NCBI GenBank assembly: GCA_020629275.1
Contig: JAHDDQ010000023.1
Span: 1 to 46,449 of the forward strand
Direction: 5' to 3'
Origin: Tenacibaculum sp.
Lineage (GTDB): Bacteria > Bacteroidota > Bacteroidia > Flavobacteriales > Flavobacteriaceae
DNA: 46,449 bases
Shown: piece after piece, positions 42,820 to 46,449 of the stretch
Layout of the letters: each line of letters begins with the position of its first letter
Position numbering within the stretch: position 1 is the first letter of the stretch
Program-made: the position numbers and the translations under genes
Notes under the pieces: model-generated
Databases searched by the model: none
The model's input: only the letters and a program-made list of their open reading frames with translations
Told to the model about the DNA's origin: nothing

Positions 42820-43539
42820 ATGGCAGAACCAATTTTGCATCTTGAAAATGCTGATATTTATCAACGTGATAACCTTGTTTTATCTAAAATAAACTTTACC
42901 TTGAACAAAGGTGACTTTTATTATTTAATTGGAAAAACAGGAAGTGGAAAAAGTAGTCTGCTTAAAACACTTTACGGTGATTTACGCTTACAAAGAGGCT
43001 TAGGAAGTATCGTTGGTTTTGATTTAAAAAAAATGAAGGAAAAAGATATTCCCTATTTGAGAAGAAAATTAGGAATAGTTTTTCAAGACTTCAAATTACT
43101 TAATGATAGAAATGTTTTTGATAATTTAGAGTTTGTGCTAAAAGCTACAGGTTGGAAAGACAAGAATGAGCGTAAAGATAAAATTTACGAGGTGCTTAAT
43201 AAAGTGGGAATGAAGGAGAAATATTACAAAAAAACATTCGAATTATCTGGAGGAGAGCAACAAAGAGTAGCTATCGCAAGAGCATTATTGAATGATCCAG
43301 AATTAATTCTTGCAGATGAGCCAACAGGAAATCTCGATCCAAGAACTTCATTGGAAGTAATGGAATTATTAAATGAAATTCATAAAAGTGGCAAAACAAT
43401 TTTTATGGCAACTCATGATTATCAGTTAATTGTGAAGTTTAAGCAGAAAACTGTAAAATGTGAAGGAGGTAATTTATTTGAAGTAGTGCAACAACAAACG
43501 CAGCCTATGCAAGAGCAAAAAATAAATCCTAATTCATAG
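42820..43539 (+). CDS. ftsE: FtsE-type cell-division ABC transporter ATPase
   Basis: This 239-aa ATP-binding protein of the FtsEX complex would drive septal peptidoglycan hydrolase activation at the inner membrane. It shows Walker [11 protein letters not shown] (37-46), Q-loop VFQDFKLL, signature [15 protein letters not shown] (142-156), Walker [12 protein letters not shown] (163-173) and switch His THD (H199). FtsE-typical neighbouring motifs ([10 protein letters not shown]) support the name over other ABC proteins. The C-terminal ~20 residues are Gln-rich. No ftsX follows; a glycosyltransferase starts 3 nt later. In Bacteroidota ftsX is often separate. It could also be another LolD-like ATPase, but the sequence is nearer FtsE. 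Confidence 0.88.
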   Translation: MAEPILHLENADIYQRDNLVLSKINFTLNKGDFYYLIGKTGSGKSSLLKTLYGDLRLQRGLGSIVGFDLKKMKEKDIPYLRRKLGIVFQDFKLLNDRNVFDNLEFVLKATGWKDKNERKDKIYEVLNKVGMKEKYYKKTFELSGGEQQRVAIARALLNDPELILADEPTGNLDPRTSLEVMELLNEIHKSGKTIFMATHDYQLIVKFKQKTVKCEGGNLFEVVQQQTQPMQEQKINPNS

Positions 43540-43542
43540 CAT

Positions 43543-44646
43543 TTGACAAGAAAGCGAGTTTTTGTAGCGGTAACAAATGACATCTCAACAGATCAGCGAG
43601 TACACAAGGTATGTTCTTATTTGTTAGAAAAAGGTTTTGAGGTATTTGTATACGGAAGAGCATTACCGAATACAATAGCTGTGGATAGATCCTATAAAAT
43701 AAAAAGAGTAAAGCATTTTTTCAATCATAATTTCTTGTTTTATGCTGAGTATAATATTCGGCTTTTTTTATTTTTATTGTTTAAGAAGTACGATTACATC
43801 CTATCAAATGACTTAGATACTTTGCCAGCTTGTTTTTTTGCAAGTAGGATTTATAATAAGAGCAATCTAATTTACGATAGTCATGAGTTGTTTTCTGAAG
43901 GCCCAGAGTTACAAGGACGAACATTTGTACAAGGATTCTGGAGGAGTTTAGAACGTTTTTTCCTGCCAAGAGTTAAAAAATCCTATACTGTAAGTTCTTC
44001 TATTGTTGAATTCTATCATAATAAACATAAGAATAATATGGGCTTAATTCGTAATTTGCCTATTCTCAAAAGAGTTATTGATGTAGATGAAGTCTCTTTT
44101 CCAACAAGAAATAAAGTGATTTTATACCAGGGAGTTTTAAACCCTGGGAGAGGCATAAAACCTATGATAAAAGCATTACACTATCTAAATAATGTAGACT
44201 TGGTAATTATCGGTTACGGTAAAGTAGAGCAGGAGCTAAAAACGTATGTTGCTGAAGAAAAAATGAGTGAAAGAGTACATTTTTTGGGTAGAATAGCACA
44301 TGAAAAACTACCTAACTATACATTAAAAGCTGATATAGGTATGGTTTTAGAAGAACCTCTTGGAAAGAGTTTTGAATTTTCGTTACCTAATAAGTTATTT
44401 GATTATATCCATGCTGAATTGCCCTTAATTTCTGGAGATTTACCAGAGATTAATAAGATTGTTAAAAATTACGAAGTAGGAATAGCAGTAGAAAGTTATG
44501 AGCCTAAAAGTATCGCTGAAGCAATTGAAAATTTATTGAATGACAGTAATTTATACACTAAAATTAAGGAAAATCAAAAAAAAGTAAAAGAAGAGCTTTG
44601 TTGGGAAAAAGAACAACTTAAATTAGATAATTACTTCATAAATTAA
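43543..44646 (+). CDS. GT4-type glycosyltransferase, TTG start
   Basis: This 367-aa glycosyltransferase of the GT-B fold looks like family GT4. The N-terminal domain opens with RKRVFVAVTNDISTDQRVHK and has YDYILSNDLDTLPACFFA and NLIYDSHELFSE. The C-terminal nucleotide-sugar domain (~185-367) has ILYQGVLNPGRGIKPMIKAL, VIIGYGKVEQEL and the donor-binding region EEPLGKSFEFSLPNKLFDYI. The start must be TTG at 43543: an in-frame stop sits two codons upstream (43537) and homologues begin with a similar K-R-V-F-V sequence. It begins 3 nt after the ftsE stop, so it is translationally coupled. The product is probably an envelope or extracellular polysaccharide. Confidence 0.88.
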   Translation: MTRKRVFVAVTNDISTDQRVHKVCSYLLEKGFEVFVYGRALPNTIAVDRSYKIKRVKHFFNHNFLFYAEYNIRLFLFLLFKKYDYILSNDLDTLPACFFASRIYNKSNLIYDSHELFSEGPELQGRTFVQGFWRSLERFFLPRVKKSYTVSSSIVEFYHNKHKNNMGLIRNLPILKRVIDVDEVSFPTRNKVILYQGVLNPGRGIKPMIKALHYLNNVDLVIIGYGKVEQELKTYVAEEKMSERVHFLGRIAHEKLPNYTLKADIGMVLEEPLGKSFEFSLPNKLFDYIHAELPLISGDLPEINKIVKNYEVGIAVESYEPKSIAEAIENLLNDSNLYTKIKENQKKVKEELCWEKEQLKLDNYFIN

Positions 44647-44651
44647 AAAAT

Positions 44652-45383
44652 ATTAGACCCAGAGTTTCCATAATAATTCCTTCGTATAATAATTTAGAAG
44701 CATTGAAAGAATGTTTGCTAAGTATACAAGAACAAACCTATTCAAACTATGAGGTATGGGTTATTGATGGAGGTTCTGTTGATGGAACAAAAGCATTTCT
44801 AAAAACAGTAACTGGAAAAGTTTACTTTATTTCAGAAAAAGATAGCGGAATATACGACGCAATGAATAAAGGTGTAAATAAAGGTAAAGGAAAATGGTTT
44901 TTATTTTTAGGTACAGATGATAAGTTGTTTGATAATAAAGTGTTAGAAACGGTTTTCGGTCAGTCAGAATATGAAAAAAAATCGTTGATCATAGGAAACG
45001 TGGTCTATAGTTCTTCACAACAAAATAAAGAATCAATGTTCTTCAATTCTAGTTTCTCGAGAAAATTATGGATTAAGAACACGGTTCACCACCAGTCCGT
45101 CTTTTATCGGAATACTATTTTTAAATACCGAAAATATAATTTGAATTATAAAGTATTATCAGATTATAGTTTAAACCTTTTTTTATATAAAGATAAAATT
45201 CCCCATATAAAACTTAAGAATACAATAGCAGTTTGCGCTCCTGGCGGAGTTTCAAAGCAATATAATTGGGATTTATATAGAGAAGAAGCTTTATTGAAGA
45301 TAGAAGCATCTAATATAATATTCTCTCCTTTTTTTTACTTATTAAGTAGTTTGAAATTTTTGATTAGAAAGATCTATAAATAA
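44652..45383 (+). CDS. GT2 family glycosyltransferase with a non-ATG start
   Basis: This GT-A fold transferase has RVSIIIPSYNNLEALKECLL at the N-terminus, the donor-binding QTYSNYEVWVIDGGSVDGTK block, then EKDSGIYDAMNKGVNKGKGK and a FLGTDDK metal-binding DxD-like motif (GTDD). These are hallmarks of GT2 enzymes similar to WcaA-like polymer builders. The conserved VSIIIPSYN strand lies upstream of the first TTG (44703), but no ATG, GTG or TTG precedes it before the in-frame stop at 44628. An ATT at 44652 would give M-R-P-R-V-S, the expected N-terminus, so I propose a rare ATT start (243 aa). Starting at 44703 would lose the first strand. A single-base change of an ATG is the alternative. Confidence 0.7.
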   Translation: MRPRVSIIIPSYNNLEALKECLLSIQEQTYSNYEVWVIDGGSVDGTKAFLKTVTGKVYFISEKDSGIYDAMNKGVNKGKGKWFLFLGTDDKLFDNKVLETVFGQSEYEKKSLIIGNVVYSSSQQNKESMFFNSSFSRKLWIKNTVHHQSVFYRNTIFKYRKYNLNYKVLSDYSLNLFLYKDKIPHIKLKNTIAVCAPGGVSKQYNWDLYREEALLKIEASNIIFSPFFYLLSSLKFLIRKIYK

Positions 45384-45386
45384 AAA

Positions 45387-45408
45387 CCCGCTTCTGAGTA
45401 GAAGCGGG
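45387..45408 (-). terminator. Terminator-like hairpin facing the minus strand
   Basis: CCCGCTTCT / AGAAGCGGG with a GAGT loop. The T run (GGGTTTTTATT) lies on the minus strand, so it ends transcripts from the GNAT gene, 105 nt away. On the plus strand it has no T run and probably still pauses the GT2 mRNA. Confidence 0.75.
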
Positions 45409-45512
45409 AAATTGCTATGAAAAACTATGAAAAAGAAACTTTTAATACGTCTCTTTATATAAAGACGAGAAATTATCGAATTACTTACACTTATTTCGAA
45501 TAATTTAACATT

Positions 45513-45995
45513 TTAAACTTTTTTTAACATCCAAACATCACAACTTGAATGCCCAGAATTTCCTAAAGGAGAATCTAATTGTTTAAAGCCCGATTCCTTG
45601 TACATTGATATGGCTTTCGAGAAATCAGGTAGGCTTTCGAGATAAATATATTCATAGTTTAATTCCTTTGCGGAATTCATGGTTCTTATCATTAACTCTT
45701 TCCCTATTCCTTTACCTCTAGCTTCGTGAGAGATATAAAACTTTACAAGTTCAGCATAATTTGAAGCAAGTCCTTCAGTAGGGTATAAGCCACAACATCC
45801 TACAGGTTCATTATTTAATTCAGCGACCCATAGTACTGAATTAGATTCAGAGAACAATTCGAATAAATGATCTGTTGAACTATCTTCATAAACAGTACCC
45901 GTTCTGGGAGCATCAAATTCTTCGATCACATTTCTAATCATTGTAGCCAGAAATGGGTTGTCTTTTGATTTTACTTTTCGATAAATTAAATTCAC
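45513..45995 (-). CDS. GNAT family N-acetyltransferase
   Basis: This 160-aa acyltransferase has motif A YAELVKFYISHEARGKGIGK (~80-99), the coenzyme A loop, preceded by the NEPVGCCGLYPTE strand (~62-74). The later YIYLESLPDFSKAISMYKES segment gives motif B and the Tyr-containing 'MYKESGF' end. The length is typical. The acceptor is unknown; in this family amino groups of small metabolites are usual. It has its own terminator downstream and a shared one upstream from mdh. Confidence 0.88.
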   Translation of the reverse strand: MNLIYRKVKSKDNPFLATMIRNVIEEFDAPRTGTVYEDSSTDHLFELFSESNSVLWVAELNNEPVGCCGLYPTEGLASNYAELVKFYISHEARGKGIGKELMIRTMNSAKELNYEYIYLESLPDFSKAISMYKESGFKQLDSPLGNSGHSSCDVWMLKKV

Positions 45996-46031
45996 GACTG
46001 TATTTTTTAAACTAAGATAAAAACAAAAAAA

Positions 46032-46056
46032 GCAATCTCAATTGAGATTGCCTTTT
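46032..46056. terminator. Bidirectional terminator between GNAT and mdh genes
   Basis: Perfect 20-nt palindrome GCAATCTCAATTGAGATTGC flanked by A and T runs on either side. It lies 28 nt past the mdh stop on the minus strand. Confidence 0.88.
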
Positions 46057-46079
46057 TTATACCATCTAAAATTTTAGAA

Positions 46080-46449
46080 TTAAAATTCTAAACTAGCGTT
46101 ATTTGTTTTAACAGCGTCAGCAGAAGCTGATAAATGCTCTTTTTCAGCATCGCTTAAGTTAATTTCAACAATTTTTTCAATACCATTTCTTCCTAATACA
46201 ACAGGAACTCCTATGCATAAGTCAGATAAACCATATTCACCATCTAACAATGCAGAACAAGGATATATTTTCTTTTGATCGCAAGCAATTGCTTGAACCA
46301 GACCTGAAACAGCAGCACCTGGTGCGTACCAAGCTGAAGTTCCTAATAAACCAGTTAAAGTAGCTCCACCAACCTTAGTATCTTGTTTTACCTGCTCTAA
46401 TCTTTCTTCTGATAAAAATTCAGAAACAGGTACAGAGTTACGAGTAGCT
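46080..46449 (-). CDS. mdh: Malate dehydrogenase, C-terminal part (gene continues beyond the window)
   Basis: The last 122 codons of a malate dehydrogenase gene, minus strand, with TAA at 46080. Visible residues include SVPVSEFLSEERLEQVKQDT, GGATLTGLLGTSAWYAPGAA, and IYPCSALLDGEYGLSDLCIG followed by VPVVLGRNGIEKIVEINLSD; these are the C-terminal blocks of the LDH/MDH fold (MDH type 3, Bacteroidota form). The NAD-binding domain and catalytic His lie outside the window. It converts malate and oxaloacetate in the TCA cycle. It ends in the terminator just downstream. Confident of the family; MDH rather than LDH rests on this residue pattern. Confidence 0.9.
   Translation of the reverse strand, partial: ATRNSVPVSEFLSEERLEQVKQDTKVGGATLTGLLGTSAWYAPGAAVSGLVQAIACDQKKIYPCSALLDGEYGLSDLCIGVPVVLGRNGIEKIVEINLSDAEKEHLSASADAVKTNNASLEF

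Noticed and set aside
45409..45512. Palindromic TCTTTATATAAAGA near 45456 between GT2 and GNAT genes as a possible second terminator or operator.
   Set aside because: Short, AT-only, without a T run or neighbour support; a chance palindrome is likely in DNA this AT-rich.
1..46449. tRNA, rRNA, transposase, integrase or prophage genes.
   Set aside because: None of the diagnostic sequences or proteins was recognised in any part of the window.

Overview
The window is a chromosomal segment of an AT-rich member of the Bacteroidota, almost certainly family Flavobacteriaceae (a Tenacibaculum- or Polaribacter-like marine genus would fit, but I cannot fix the genus). The reasons are the very low GC content, the scarcity of purine-rich ribosome binding sites, promoter -7 boxes of the TAnnTTTG type, a type IX secretion (T9SS) sorting domain, a SprB-type gliding-adhesin repeat, a TPR-TM-AraC regulator, short Bacteroidota lipoprotein signals, and the DUF3127, DUF3667 and YgiQ families. 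I see no phage, insertion sequence, CRISPR array, rRNA or tRNA. Gene density is high and no gap between genes exceeds 300 bases.

Layout. 1-8.5 kb: orphan sensor histidine kinase, flavin reductase-like protein, DUF3127 protein with an SSB-like tail, DUF1456, MFS permease, VTT membrane protein, COG2509 flavoprotein, then AtoE-type fatty-acid permease and aat. 8.5-10.4 kb: a secreted SprB-repeat protein that looks 3'-truncated, and an orphan 66-aa leader-bearing four-cysteine peptide with its own terminator. 10.4-20 kb: CocE-type hydrolase lipoprotein, RidA homologue, large met-zincin metalloprotease, exported DJ-1 lipoprotein, DUF3667, YgiQ, YceI. 20-24.6 kb: a stress- or sensing-flavoured minus-strand cluster with two Crp/Fnr-like regulators, DUF1801, a DJ-1/Hsp31-like enzyme, a SigZ-like ECF sigma factor, and directly upstream of it a 34-aa peptide with 11 cysteines that is too small for ordinary ORF thresholds. 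24.8-31 kb: a 1425-aa T9SS surface protein (about 18 LRRs plus six InlB-type B repeats) divergent from a TPR-AraC regulator. 31-36.7 kb: a peptide and amino-acid scavenging cluster (FKBP, amidohydrolase, DoxX, M28 peptidase, AGCS symporter). 36.7-45.4 kb: a 7TM membrane-tethered HTH regulator, an outer-membrane beta-barrel and a 998-aa TPR protein, divergent from ftsE and two glycosyltransferases. 45.5 kb to the end: a GNAT acetyltransferase and the 3' part of malate dehydrogenase.

How they may work together. The best candidate for an undescribed system is the minus-strand unit metallothionein-like peptide - perfect 16-bp hairpin - SigZ-like sigma factor with a cysteine-rich tail - Crp/Fnr regulator. 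It could be a metal or thiol stress module in which the cysteine-rich peptide and the sigma factor's CC...CxxC tail respond to the same signal. The leader-bearing Cys4 peptide is a second candidate. The rest is ordinary flavobacterial metabolism, envelope biogenesis and surface display. All functional statements rest on motif recognition in the translated sequence; no database search was run.
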